Shown: positions 24,108 to 31,804 of the stretch, in pieces | Position numbering within the stretch: the stretch's first letter is position 1 | Layout of the letters: the number at the start of each line of letters is the position of its first letter | Assembly (NCBI GenBank): GCA_016205025.1 | Contig: JACQJO010000022.1 | Span: forward strand, 1-32,922 | Source: Elusimicrobiota bacterium | GTDB lineage: Bacteria; Elusimicrobiota; Elusimicrobia; JACQPE01 | Length of the DNA stretch: 32,922 nucleotides | Direction: 5' to 3' | Translations under genes and position numbers: made by a program | The notes under the pieces: model-generated | What the model was told of the DNA's origin: nothing | Databases searched by the model: none | The model's input: the letters and a program-made list of their open reading frames with translations, nothing else

Positions 24108-24374
24108 CTACGAAATTTTCTTTCTGCGAATCCGCGTGGGTTCCAAAACGATCAAATGGGAAGCCACCTCAGAATCTTGAACTTTAGACAAAAAGTCAAC
24201 CAAGCGCCGCTCTGTGGCTTTAACGGAAAATTTGGGCAGCCTTAGCACGACAATGCCGGTTCGCGGTTTGGGAGGATAAAGCAACGGATTTCCAAAGTGG
24301 GCGTCAATCCCCAGTCGTCGCAAATCCTTGGCAACAGATAAGGGCATATTCTCATCCAACAAAAAACGGCTCAT
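24108..24374 (-). CDS. DUF5615 PIN-like toxin with internal deletion
   Basis: 88 residues. The N-terminus (MSRFLLDENMPLSVAKDLRRLGIDAH) and C-terminal part (FGNPLLYPPKPRTGIVVLRLP) match DUF5615 PIN-like proteins, but the centre expected between them (about 30-35 residues with ASDEEI and the acidic D-x-DF motif) is missing. The break falls near codon 26 (about 24297-24299), in frame. A PIN nuclease lacking the central acidic residues should be inactive. It follows the DUF433 gene by 15 bases, the usual antitoxin-toxin order. Confidence 0.8.
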   Translation of the reverse strand: MSRFLLDENMPLSVAKDLRRLGIDAHFGNPLLYPPKPRTGIVVLRLPKFSVKATERRLVDFLSKVQDSEVASHLIVLEPTRIRRKKIS

Positions 24375-24389
24375 CTGCGAAAGAAAAGG

Positions 24390-24620
24390 CTAGACAGGCA
24401 GGATTTCCTCTTGAACGGCCAAAGAAGCGTATTGAACCGCCTCCTGGATTGCCGGTTTTTTGATTTGAGGGTAGGCCTTCAAAATTTCTTCAAACGAGTC
24501 GCCGGCCGCCAAGTGGTCCAAAATCAGATGAATTGGTACCCTCGTGCCTTTAACGCACGGCTCCCCACCGCATATCTTAGGGTCCGAAACAATCCACTTC
24601 CACTGCATCGTCATGCTCAT
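24390..24620 (-). CDS. DUF433 antitoxin-like protein
   Basis: 76 residues. DPKICGGEPCVKGTRVPIHLILDHLAAGDSFEEILKAYP is the full DUF433 signature, a small DNA-binding wHTH-like domain commonly encoded before DUF5615. Met3 or Met5 may be the true start. It should bind its own promoter and neutralise the partner toxin; the partner here looks inactivated, so the pair may be decaying. Confidence 0.88.
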   Translation of the reverse strand: MSMTMQWKWIVSDPKICGGEPCVKGTRVPIHLILDHLAAGDSFEEILKAYPQIKKPAIQEAVQYASLAVQEEILPV

Positions 24621-24657
24621 ATTATGACCCCTTTTTCAAAAGTTTGCCAGGCTGCGA

Positions 24658-26394
24658 TTAATTGCCCAGCCACTCGCAAATCTCCTTAGCAGACATCGTG
24701 TTTAACAGATCCTGTTTCTCCAGCCAGGCCCTACGCGCGATGTTTAGCGCGATCTGTATGTAACCAAATTGATGAACCGAATGGGCATCCGTGGTCAAAA
24801 CCAGAGGAACCCCCAATTCCTTGGCGCGCTTGGCCTGCGTGTCAAAGATATCTTGGCGTTCCGGCTGGCCGTTAAGCTCCAAAGCCGTTTGATTTTTGGC
24901 CGCCGCCCCCAAAACTTCTTCAACATTGATTTCGTAGGGCTCCCTTCGATTTAAGAGCCGCCCCGAAAGATGCGCGATGATATCAACGTGAGAATTTTCA
25001 ATGGCTCGGATGACGCGCTTGGTCATCTCATCACCCGAAATTTTAAAGTGAGTATGCACCGCGGCGATGACCGCGCCTATAGCGCCTAAATCCTCGTCCG
25101 TATAATCCATGCGCCCGTCTTTTAGAATATCAACTTCCATAGAGCGGAAAATACGAAACCCTTTGGATTTGGCGTTAAATTCTTGGGCTTCTTTAATCGT
25201 GCGGTGCAGATCAGCCGGCGAAAGCCCGTTGGCCACTTTAAGGCTTTGGGAATGATCTCCCACAAAAACCCATTCCCAGCCCATAGCGCGCGCCGCCTCG
25301 GCCATCTCCTCAAGCGCATTGGCTCCGTCCGTCAGTTTTGTGTGGTTATGAAAATCCCCTCTGATGTCTTGAAGCTCGATAAGCTTGGGCAGTTTATTCG
25401 ATCTCGCCGCCTGGATCTCCCCTCTGTTTTCCCTTAATTCCGGAGGAATCCACTTCATGCCGAGCGCTTTATAAATTTCTTCCTCCGTCTTAGAAGCCAC
25501 CTTGCGCCCCGCCTTGCCCTTCGTTAATTTAAAAATCCCATACTCATTGATCGTCATGCCCAGTTTAAGCGCCTGCTCCCTTAACACCACGTTATGCTCC
25601 TTGGAACCGGTGAAATACAGAAGCGCCGCGCCGAATGAATCCGGCGCCACAACTCGAAAATCGCACTGGATTTGGTTTTTAAGCCATACGGTGGCCTTGG
25701 TTTCACCCGCGCCCAAAACGCGTTCCACCTGTTCAAGTTTGGTAAAAAACTCGATCGCTTTTGAACCGTTTCTAGCGGTGGTTAAAATATCCAAATCCCC
25801 CACCGTCTCTTTGCCGCGGCGAAGACTTCCGGCCGCCACCGCCTCGACGACGACGCCCGATTTCTTAAGCCGTTGAACAATATCTGCCGCAATGGTTCTG
25901 GCATCCCAGATCAACATTCGCTTGGCCGCGGCCTGGGCAAAATCCGCTCCTTTTAAAATGCTCTGCTCTAACTTCTCACCGAACCCGGGCAGATCGCGCA
26001 GTTTGCCCTCAACCGCCGCTTTCTTTAACGCCTCGATGGAATCGATCTTTAACGTCTGCCAAAGCAGCTTGGCCCGTTTGGGACCCATTCCCTGAATATC
26101 AAGCAGCTTAATGATTCCCTCTGGAATCTGTTTTTTGATCGTTTCCAGGTCTTTGAGATTTCCGTGGCTTAAAATTTCCTGAATATGAGCCGTCATGCCG
26201 GGCCCGATTCCGGGAAGATTGCCCAATTCCTCCGGCGCCATTTCGGAAAGATTGCGGGTGAGTCCCGAGAGCGTTTGGGCGGCACGCTCATAAGCCCTGA
26301 CCCGAAAGGGATTTTCCCCTTTTATCTCCAAAAAATGCCCCATTAAGGATAAAAGCCGTATGATTTCGGCATTGGTGGTTTCGGGTTTGCTCAT
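24658..26394 (-). CDS. polX: DNA polymerase X family protein with PHP domain
   Basis: 578 residues, full length for bacterial PolX. HhH-type N-terminus (about 1-100: GNLPGIGPGM, IQGMGPKRAKLLW, LPGFGEKLEQ), polymerase palm with GSLRRGKETVGDLDILTT (metal-binding Asp pair) and a C-terminal PHP domain (from about 335) with FHNHTKLTDGAN, GDHSQS, AAVHTHF, IIAHLSGRLL and TDAHS metal ligands. It acts in base-excision repair gap filling, with a 3'-5' exonuclease or phosphoesterase in PHP. The stop lies 37 bases upstream of the DUF433 gene. Confidence 0.94.
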   Translation of the reverse strand: MSKPETTNAEIIRLLSLMGHFLEIKGENPFRVRAYERAAQTLSGLTRNLSEMAPEELGNLPGIGPGMTAHIQEILSHGNLKDLETIKKQIPEGIIKLLDIQGMGPKRAKLLWQTLKIDSIEALKKAAVEGKLRDLPGFGEKLEQSILKGADFAQAAAKRMLIWDARTIAADIVQRLKKSGVVVEAVAAGSLRRGKETVGDLDILTTARNGSKAIEFFTKLEQVERVLGAGETKATVWLKNQIQCDFRVVAPDSFGAALLYFTGSKEHNVVLREQALKLGMTINEYGIFKLTKGKAGRKVASKTEEEIYKALGMKWIPPELRENRGEIQAARSNKLPKLIELQDIRGDFHNHTKLTDGANALEEMAEAARAMGWEWVFVGDHSQSLKVANGLSPADLHRTIKEAQEFNAKSKGFRIFRSMEVDILKDGRMDYTDEDLGAIGAVIAAVHTHFKISGDEMTKRVIRAIENSHVDIIAHLSGRLLNRREPYEINVEEVLGAAAKNQTALELNGQPERQDIFDTQAKRAKELGVPLVLTTDAHSVHQFGYIQIALNIARRAWLEKQDLLNTMSAKEICEWLGN

Positions 26395-26408
26395 GAAGGC
26401 GGCGCGGG

Positions 26409-26993
26409 CTACGTCAACAAAGCCGTGACAATCGCCGCGGCCAGGAAAAGAAAAATCGCCAAGAGCCCCGCGAAAACAGCTCCCACCAAAAGAAGGTAGG
26501 GCGATAAAACCAGGCTTAAGACGGAAAGCTCTCCGATTCCCGGAAACCTGCGGCGGACAATGACATAAAGAACCGGAAAGACCGCAAAAGAAAATAAAAC
26601 CCGCAGGGACAGCCCGACGGAGGTTCCGTTGCTCAACCCCAAAAGCCCTATGGCCGCCATGACAATCGCCATAATCGGGGCGGCCAAAAGATAAGGCGAC
26701 TGCGCCGCCAATCCCATCTGTATTAATTCCTCGATCGGGGGCGGACGCCTGACCTTGCGGCGCAGAATTTTAAGCATCGCGAAAATGCAGAGGGCCAAAA
26801 AAAGAGAAAGAAAAAAAGTGGTCAGCACCTGGGAGCCGAACAGCCACGCCCCCCTAAGCCATGCCTTTTTCCCCGGCAGGCCGAAGGCGTTATCAAGAAG
26901 AAGGCGGTTGATGGCAATTAAAACCAACAGCAGCCAGGCCGGCCCCTGCCAGGGTTTTGACAAGCTCTCGAAGGGCTTTAGTATCCGGTCCAC
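26409..26993 (-). CDS. Multi-pass membrane protein (Yip1-like layout)
   Basis: 194 residues with about five membrane segments, starting MDRILKPFESLSKPWQGP. The arrangement, with a polar N-terminus and a helix-breaking RRPPPIEELIQMGL loop in the middle, resembles bacterial Yip1-domain proteins, but I see no decisive motif. It overlaps the 3' end of sppA by 16 bases and is 14 bases from polX, so all three are likely cotranscribed. Confidence 0.75.
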   Translation of the reverse strand: MDRILKPFESLSKPWQGPAWLLLVLIAINRLLLDNAFGLPGKKAWLRGAWLFGSQVLTTFFLSLFLALCIFAMLKILRRKVRRPPPIEELIQMGLAAQSPYLLAAPIMAIVMAAIGLLGLSNGTSVGLSLRVLFSFAVFPVLYVIVRRRFPGIGELSVLSLVLSPYLLLVGAVFAGLLAIFLFLAAAIVTALLT

Positions 26994-28009
26994 AAGTAAA
27001 GAAGCCCGGAGGCGGGAACGGCTTTTTTCTGCAAGAAATTCAAAAATTGCAGATCAGCGCGTCCTTGAAGCAGTTCTTCAATCAAATCTTCCCGGAAATC
27101 AACATCCCGGATAATTTTAGGCTCGCCTTTGATTTTGCCCAACTCCTTGGCCAGCCTGATCGCGCCCGCGTGCCCGGAAATCTCATCAACCAATCCAACG
27201 GCCTGCGCGCCTTCCCCGATCATGATTCTTCCATCAGCCAATTTCTTGGCGCGATCAAAATCATAACCCCTGCCGTCAGCCACCGCTTTAACAAACTGCT
27301 TATAGGCCGTGTCCACCAAAGACTGCAGGATTCTCCTTTCCTCCAGGGTCATGGGACGCGCCGGGTTGCCGATATCTTTATAAAGCCCCGATTTAATGGT
27401 GTTAAACCCGACGCCGAAGCGTTTGGCCAAAGCGTCAAAATGAGTCGTCTGGAATATCACGCCGATGGAGCCTGTGATGGTTCCGGGTTCAGCCACAATC
27501 TTATCGCAAGCGCAGGCCACATAATAACCGCCGCTGGCCGCCACGTCGCCTAAAAGCGCGATGATGGGTTTGTTATGTTTTTTGCGCAGTTCCCCGATAG
27601 CGCGGTAAAGCTCCTGCGAAGCCGCAACCGTGCCGCCCGGGGAATTGATCCGCAGGACGATGGCCTTAACCTGTTTTTTCTTGGCCAACCGTTCAAGACT
27701 TTTTCTGGTCCGGTCAATCATGGTGTCTCCCCAAAAACCCTGACGGTCCATGGCGATCAAACCGTCTAATTTGACCAGGCCGATGGCGTCGCCGTCAATG
27801 TTTAAAAAAGACAGGCCGACCTTTGATGGCGCGATTTTCCGGGAATCTTCCACCGCCGGCGTTTTTGGAGAAACAAAAACAAGCAAAACAGCGGCCACCA
27901 AGCTCGCGGCGTAAAGCAGGCCCAACAGAGCGGGGCTCGTGAGTATCTTCTTTTTGGAATTTCTGGCAGATTGCGGCGCGAATTCCGGCTGCCCGGCATC
28001 TTCTCCCAT
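26978..28009 (-). CDS. sppA: Signal peptide peptidase SppA (S49 family, short form)
   Basis: 343 residues with one N-terminal membrane segment (about 25-45). It cleaves leftover signal peptides in the membrane. Catalytic Ser in DVAASGGYYVAC and Lys in SGLYKDIGNP are both present, and RINSPGGTVAASQELY and GTITGSIGVIF are family hallmarks. A single S49 domain is typical of the short, tetramer/octamer-forming SppA. A window with many secreted proteins suits its role, but it is a general housekeeping gene. Confidence 0.93.
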   Translation of the reverse strand: MGEDAGQPEFAPQSARNSKKKILTSPALLGLLYAASLVAAVLLVFVSPKTPAVEDSRKIAPSKVGLSFLNIDGDAIGLVKLDGLIAMDRQGFWGDTMIDRTRKSLERLAKKKQVKAIVLRINSPGGTVAASQELYRAIGELRKKHNKPIIALLGDVAASGGYYVACACDKIVAEPGTITGSIGVIFQTTHFDALAKRFGVGFNTIKSGLYKDIGNPARPMTLEERRILQSLVDTAYKQFVKAVADGRGYDFDRAKKLADGRIMIGEGAQAVGLVDEISGHAGAIRLAKELGKIKGEPKIIRDVDFREDLIEELLQGRADLQFLNFLQKKAVPASGLLYLWTGY

Positions 28010-28036
28010 CGGTTATATTGTAGCCAAATTACGAAT

Positions 28037-28588
28037 TTATTTGATCTTCTCTTGCTTGCTTTGACCGCTCACCGTTCCCGTTGAAGAAACGGGCGGCTCA
28101 TCCTTCGGTTTTAAACGCAACTGGCGTTCGATTTTTTCTTTAAGCGAAAGGGCTTGCGAACGGATGGAGTCGTAGGGAATCTGGTGCTGCAAAGCCAGCT
28201 CCCTTAGCCGGGCCCCCTCCACCCTTTTATGCGCCAGCTCTTTTAGAACATTCTTGGCCTTTTCCGCTATGAACATTAAAATCACAATCTCTGAACGTCC
28301 GAAGCCGCGCCGGATATAAAGCGTGACGTCTTGCGCCGGCGTCGCGGTGGACAATCCGATGATCGTCCAGTAATCCGTCGCCTTGGTTTTGGTCAGCTCA
28401 TCCGCCAGCGCCTGGGCAAAAGGATCGATCGGATAGCGCGCCTGCCCGGTTGAACTCTTGTCAGCGTAATCCAGGGCCCCGGGCGTCACTCCCATTTGGA
28501 ATTCGAATTGGGCCCGCAGAGAGGGAACAGGGAAAAGGGAATAGGGAATAGTGAAAAAAAGGAAAAATAAAAACGCCCTATTCCCCAT
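28037..28588 (-). CDS. Secreted protein of unknown function; signal peptide encoded by a repeat
   Basis: 183 residues. The hydrophobic start (MGNRAFLFFLFFTIPYSLF, then PVPSLRA) is a signal peptide whose codons, start codon and probable ribosome binding site (AGGGA) all lie in repeat locus D. The mature part has ALDYADKSS, ATDYWTIIGLSTATPAQDVTL and a helical charged C-terminus, and I recognise no family. It starts 23 bases after the pcm stop and ends 27 bases before sppA. Confidence 0.78.
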   Translation of the reverse strand: MGNRAFLFFLFFTIPYSLFPVPSLRAQFEFQMGVTPGALDYADKSSTGQARYPIDPFAQALADELTKTKATDYWTIIGLSTATPAQDVTLYIRRGFGRSEIVILMFIAEKAKNVLKELAHKRVEGARLRELALQHQIPYDSIRSQALSLKEKIERQLRLKPKDEPPVSSTGTVSGQSKQEKIK

Positions 28589-28610
28589 TCCCTATTCCCT
28601 AATCCCTATT
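28523..28610. repeat. Heptamer tandem-repeat hairpin element (locus D)
   Basis: Arm one (28523-28553) is GGGAACA, GGGAAAA, GGGAATA, GGGAATA. The centre contains AAAAATAAAAAC. Arm two (28576-28610) is CCCTATT, CCCCATT, CCCTATT, CCCTAAT, CCCTATT. It codes for the signal peptide of the gene at 28037-28588. Confidence 0.88.
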
Positions 28611-28611
28611 T

Positions 28612-29289
28612 TCATTTCTCTATCTCCCCTTTCATCGGCACAAAAGCCACGGGAATCAAATCTCTTTGCGTCACTTTAGGCGCGCCCAGCGGGTTCGGGG
28701 TTTTCTCGATCAAAATAAGCTGCTGTTTGCTTTGGTTGCCAATGGGCGCCACCAGCCTTCCGGGCGCGTTCAACTGCGCAACCAACGCCTCGGGCACCCG
28801 CGACGCGGCGGCCGTCATCGCGATGCGGTCATAGGGGGCGGAGGGCATCCAGCCGTTAAATCCGTCGGCTTGGCACACCTCGACGTTAGTAATGTTTAAC
28901 CGCTCTAAATTTTGCTTGGCAAACACCGCTAATTCGCCGATTAATTCAACCGAAACAACCCACTTAACCAGTTTTGAAAGAATGGCCGCCTGGTAGCCAC
29001 AGCCGGCTCCCACCTCCAGCACCGTTTCATTGCCCGTTAAATTCAACTTCTCCGCGATAAAAGCCACGATATACGGCTGTGAAATGGTTTGGTTGTGTCC
29101 GATGCCCAGAGCCCGGTCCGCGTAAGCCAAAGCCGGCGCCACTTTGGGCGGCAAAAAAAGATGGCGCGGCACTTCCCTCATCGCGGCCAAAACGCGGGGG
29201 TCCTTGACCCCCCGGTCCATGATCTGACGCGCCACCGCGGTATGGCGAATCCGCGTCCACTCCTCTTCACTGACTAAATTCTTTTTCAT
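28612..29289 (-). CDS. pcm: Protein-L-isoaspartate O-methyltransferase
   Basis: 225 residues from the ATG at 29289 (MKKNLVSEEEW), close to the usual 205-220; the longer frame to 29358 would add residues encoded by repeat locus E. VLEVGAGCGYQAAILS is the S-adenosylmethionine-binding loop, with VPRHLFLPP, NQTISQPYIVA and DGFNGWMPSAPYDRI also diagnostic. It repairs isoaspartyl residues in ageing proteins. GAGG lies very close to the ATG. Confidence 0.93.
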   Translation of the reverse strand: MKKNLVSEEEWTRIRHTAVARQIMDRGVKDPRVLAAMREVPRHLFLPPKVAPALAYADRALGIGHNQTISQPYIVAFIAEKLNLTGNETVLEVGAGCGYQAAILSKLVKWVVSVELIGELAVFAKQNLERLNITNVEVCQADGFNGWMPSAPYDRIAMTAAASRVPEALVAQLNAPGRLVAPIGNQSKQQLILIEKTPNPLGAPKVTQRDLIPVAFVPMKGEIEK

Positions 29290-29305
29290 GCCTCGATCAT
29301 GACTG

Positions 29306-30343
29306 TCACCGGCCCGTCGATTGAACCTTTTTAGCCTCTTGAACCTCTTGAACAACATTTATATTCATCCCCAACGCCGGGTACTTGGAGGTCTCGTACT
29401 TGGCCAAATACTCTTCAAGCGGCATGTCTTCAACTACGCCGTTTACGGAAGAGGCGTGGCGCACCACGGTTTGGCCAGCCTTTTGAATAATTAAACCTTG
29501 ATGCGAAACGATGACAACCGGATAATCTTGAACGCGCACCAAATTAAAAACAGCGCCGCTGGGTATTTTTTTCGCTTTTTCTTTAAGCAGGGCCACGGGC
29601 GCATAGGCCAGCCGGGCCGGTTCATCCGGTATATCCTTGCCCAACGCCTGCCATTTAGCCACCAAAGCCTGTCTCTTTCTGGGGCTCAATTTCTTTCCAA
29701 AACCATTAACATTCTCTTTATCAAGAATTTCTTCTGTTTTAACCAAGTACCACTGGCGTTTTGAAATAACCTTCTCGGCCCAGCGCACGCCGTCTCCGGC
29801 GAATTCCTCCGTGATGTCTTCGATCAAACCGGCCTGCTTATTATTGGGGACCCAATCAACCGAAACAAAATGGTTGCGCGTCTGATATGAAATAACACCG
29901 TCTTTGTATCGAATCTTCGTTAGCATGGGAACCACTTCACGTTTATTGCGCGCCAAAGCCAACGCCATAACGGTCTCAATGAACGTGGTGCAGTCCGCCG
30001 CGTCAAAACGAATCAATGGATCGCGGTCAAATTCTCCCCTCACCTCTTCTCCCAAGGGACCAAGCACATAACGCATGCCGATAAACCGCGCACTGATGAC
30101 CTCTATACGATGAGCAACATTCTTAGGCGCCTCCTTGCGCAATAACTCAATCATGTCGGAAATTTCCTGCTCGCTGGGAATCTTGAAGGCGGGAGAGGCG
30201 GTTAAAGCTGTAAAAGCGGTAAAGGCGGTTAAAGCGATGACAAATAAAAACTTTTTATGGCTTTGCGCCTTGACCGCTTTCCCCGCTTGTCCCGCCTTTA
30301 CCGCCTTCATTCTGGTTTCTCGTTCCATTTCAAACATTCCCAT
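29306..30343 (-). CDS. DUF1460 N-acetylmuramoyl-L-alanine amidase-like protein
   Basis: 345 residues. DCTTFIETVMALAL contains the nucleophile Cys of this NlpC/P60-related family, with RFIGMRYVLGPLGEE before and SHQGLIIQKAG (candidate His) after it. It is predicted to act on peptidoglycan in the periplasm. GGGAGG stands just before the ATG at 30343, so I keep this start. The n-region KAVKAGQAGKAVKA and the hydrophobic core ALTAFTAFTALTASPAF of its signal peptide are the two arms of repeat locus F. The C-terminal NVVQEVQEAKKVQSTGR comes from locus E. Confidence 0.87.
   Translation of the reverse strand: MGMFEMERETRMKAVKAGQAGKAVKAQSHKKFLFVIALTAFTAFTALTASPAFKIPSEQEISDMIELLRKEAPKNVAHRIEVISARFIGMRYVLGPLGEEVRGEFDRDPLIRFDAADCTTFIETVMALALARNKREVVPMLTKIRYKDGVISYQTRNHFVSVDWVPNNKQAGLIEDITEEFAGDGVRWAEKVISKRQWYLVKTEEILDKENVNGFGKKLSPRKRQALVAKWQALGKDIPDEPARLAYAPVALLKEKAKKIPSGAVFNLVRVQDYPVVIVSHQGLIIQKAGQTVVRHASSVNGVVEDMPLEEYLAKYETSKYPALGMNINVVQEVQEAKKVQSTGR
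29321..29353. repeat. Nonamer tandem repeat (locus E)
   Basis: TTGAACCTC-type nonamers (TTGAACCTT, TTTAGCCTC, TTGAACCTC, TTGAAC) of the same sequence family as locus C. I see only one arm here. It codes for the C-terminal tail of the DUF1460 protein. Confidence 0.7.
30188..30308. repeat. Nonamer tandem-repeat hairpin element (locus F)
   Basis: Arm one (30188-30240) is built of GGCGGTTAA/AGCGGTAAA-type 9-mers. The centre has AAATAAAAACTTTTTAT. Arm two (30265-30308) is the inverse type (ACCGCTTTC, CCCGCTTGT, CCCGCCTTT, ACCGCCTTC). Units are three codons long, so the whole element stays in frame inside the DUF1460 gene. Confidence 0.88.
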
Positions 30344-30936
30344 TTCCCCTCCCGATGCGTGATTTCTCCGTAATTTCCAGGATTTATCTTAAATGATTTC
30401 GCTTTTATCCTTTTTCCCCACTCTCCGGGAACCAATTTCAAAAAATAACGCAAAACCCCGGAACTGCCCACAAGAATAACAGAAGTTTCCCGCGGCCACT
30501 GGCTGACAAGATGGCCGGCGAATTCCGTCGCCAGAATCTCCAACTCTTTTTCTCCCGGACGCCAGCCGGCGCCTTGCGGCCACTGGGATTTTTCCTGCCA
30601 AGCGCGCAACGGTTCCGACCCGAATTCTCGGATGATTTCTTCATCGGTTTTTCCGCACCAAAGGCCGTAATCAATTTCGTTTAAAACTCCGGTCTGTTGA
30701 ACTTTAATCCGTAATTTAGTTTCCTCAATGGCCGCGCGCGCGAACTCCCGTGTCCGCTGAAGAGTTGAGCAATAAACCGCGGCCGGATCAATCGAGCGCG
30801 CGGCCAACATCTGGCCGAACGCGCGCGCCTGTTGCATTCCCGCATCCGTTAAAGGCATGTCCTGGCCGACACCGATCATGACCGGTTTTTGAGTATCCTT
30901 AAACGTCCTGCCGTGCCGCGCTAAAATTAAACGCAT
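30307..30936 (-). CDS. Histidine phosphatase family protein, second His missing
   Basis: 209 residues. The RHG motif (LARHGRT, phosphorylated His) and PLTDAGMQQARAFG are clear, as are CSTLQRTREFA (substrate Arg) and LNEIDYG (acid). The second conserved His, normally in VSHGGV, is replaced: the protein reads LVGSSGVLRYFL. It may be a weak phosphatase or a binding protein. GpmB/CobC-like relatives are possible. It overlaps kdsB by 10 bases and the DUF1460 gene by 37 bases. Confidence 0.85.
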   Translation of the reverse strand: MRLILARHGRTFKDTQKPVMIGVGQDMPLTDAGMQQARAFGQMLAARSIDPAAVYCSTLQRTREFARAAIEETKLRIKVQQTGVLNEIDYGLWCGKTDEEIIREFGSEPLRAWQEKSQWPQGAGWRPGEKELEILATEFAGHLVSQWPRETSVILVGSSGVLRYFLKLVPGEWGKRIKAKSFKINPGNYGEITHREGKWECLKWNEKPE

Positions 30937-31718
30937 ATCTCCCCCTCTTTTCTAAGTATCCCCTCCACCACGCTCACATCGTCGGGATTATCCACCGACC
31001 AAAGAGTCCGGCCTTTAGTTTCCACGACAACGACATGAATGGGAATGCCGTGTTCCAAAACCCGCAACTGCTCCAACTCTTCAGCTTGTTCGAATGCTCC
31101 CGGCGGCAGTGAAACCCATTTCTGCAGAGCCTCTTTGGTGTAGCCATAAACACCAAGATGTTTGTAAACAGGCGGGGTTAAGGAATCTTGTTTTTTCAGA
31201 TGAGGGATTAAGGATTTTGAAAAATAAAGCGCTTTTCCGGTTTTATCAAAAGTCACTGTTGTGGCGCCCGCTTTCCCGTTTTGAGCGGAATTTTTAATTC
31301 TGTCGTACAACTCTCTGGTTAACCGGATAGCGGGTGTGGCAATCTGGCAGGAGGGGTCTTGGGACAGCCGCTCGATTAAGGCCTCTAAAATCCAGGGGGG
31401 CGTCAACGGAGCATCGCCCTGAAGATTAAGATAGATGCCGGCCTTGAATTTTATTTTTTGGGCCGCCTCCCAAACGCGTTCCGTTCCATTGCGGCAGTGG
31501 GAACCGGTTAAAACAGAATCGGCCCCGATCTCCTTGGCGTGGCTCGCAATCCTTTCGTCATCAGTGGCTATGTAAACGGCCGAAGCGTTCTTGACCTGCC
31601 GGGCGATCCGCCAAACCCTCTCCAACATCGTTTGTCCCGCGATCTTAGCCAACGGCTTACCCGGAAACCTAGATGACGCCCAACGAACAGGAATAATAAT
31701 GACGCCCTTGGGATTCAC
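30927..31718 (-). CDS. kdsB: 3-deoxy-manno-octulosonate cytidylyltransferase (CMP-KDO synthetase)
   Basis: 263 residues, slightly over the usual 250. It activates KDO with CTP for lipopolysaccharide inner core. IIPVRWASSRFPGKPLAKIAG, ATDDERI, NGTERVWEAAQKI, NLQGDAPLTPP and SVDNPDDVSVVEG match the family. The usual Glu in QGDEP is Ala here, a variant that may mark a subfamily or another nonulosonate/ulosonate substrate. GTG start at 31718. A strong terminator-like hairpin lies upstream, so it begins a new transcription unit. Confidence 0.88.
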   Translation of the reverse strand: MNPKGVIIIPVRWASSRFPGKPLAKIAGQTMLERVWRIARQVKNASAVYIATDDERIASHAKEIGADSVLTGSHCRNGTERVWEAAQKIKFKAGIYLNLQGDAPLTPPWILEALIERLSQDPSCQIATPAIRLTRELYDRIKNSAQNGKAGATTVTFDKTGKALYFSKSLIPHLKKQDSLTPPVYKHLGVYGYTKEALQKWVSLPPGAFEQAEELEQLRVLEHGIPIHVVVVETKGRTLWSVDNPDDVSVVEGILRKEGEICV

Positions 31719-31745
31719 CCTCTAATTTTACGTTAGTAAAAAGCA

Positions 31746-31780
31746 AAAAGGCCGGCGGGATTTATCCCGCCGGCCTTTTA
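31746..31780. terminator. Bidirectional intrinsic terminator
   Basis: GGCCGGCGGGA pairs with TCCCGCCGGCC, flanked by A-tract and T-tract. It would end transcripts from the gene at 31941-32582 before kdsB. Confidence 0.9.
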
Positions 31781-31804
31781 AGATCGTAGGTAACTACCCA
31801 GGTC

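Noticed and set aside
28612..29358. Longer pcm start (MLFKRFKRLKRF)
   Set aside because: The extension is encoded by repeat locus E and overlaps the DUF1460 tail; the ATG at 29289 gives normal family length.
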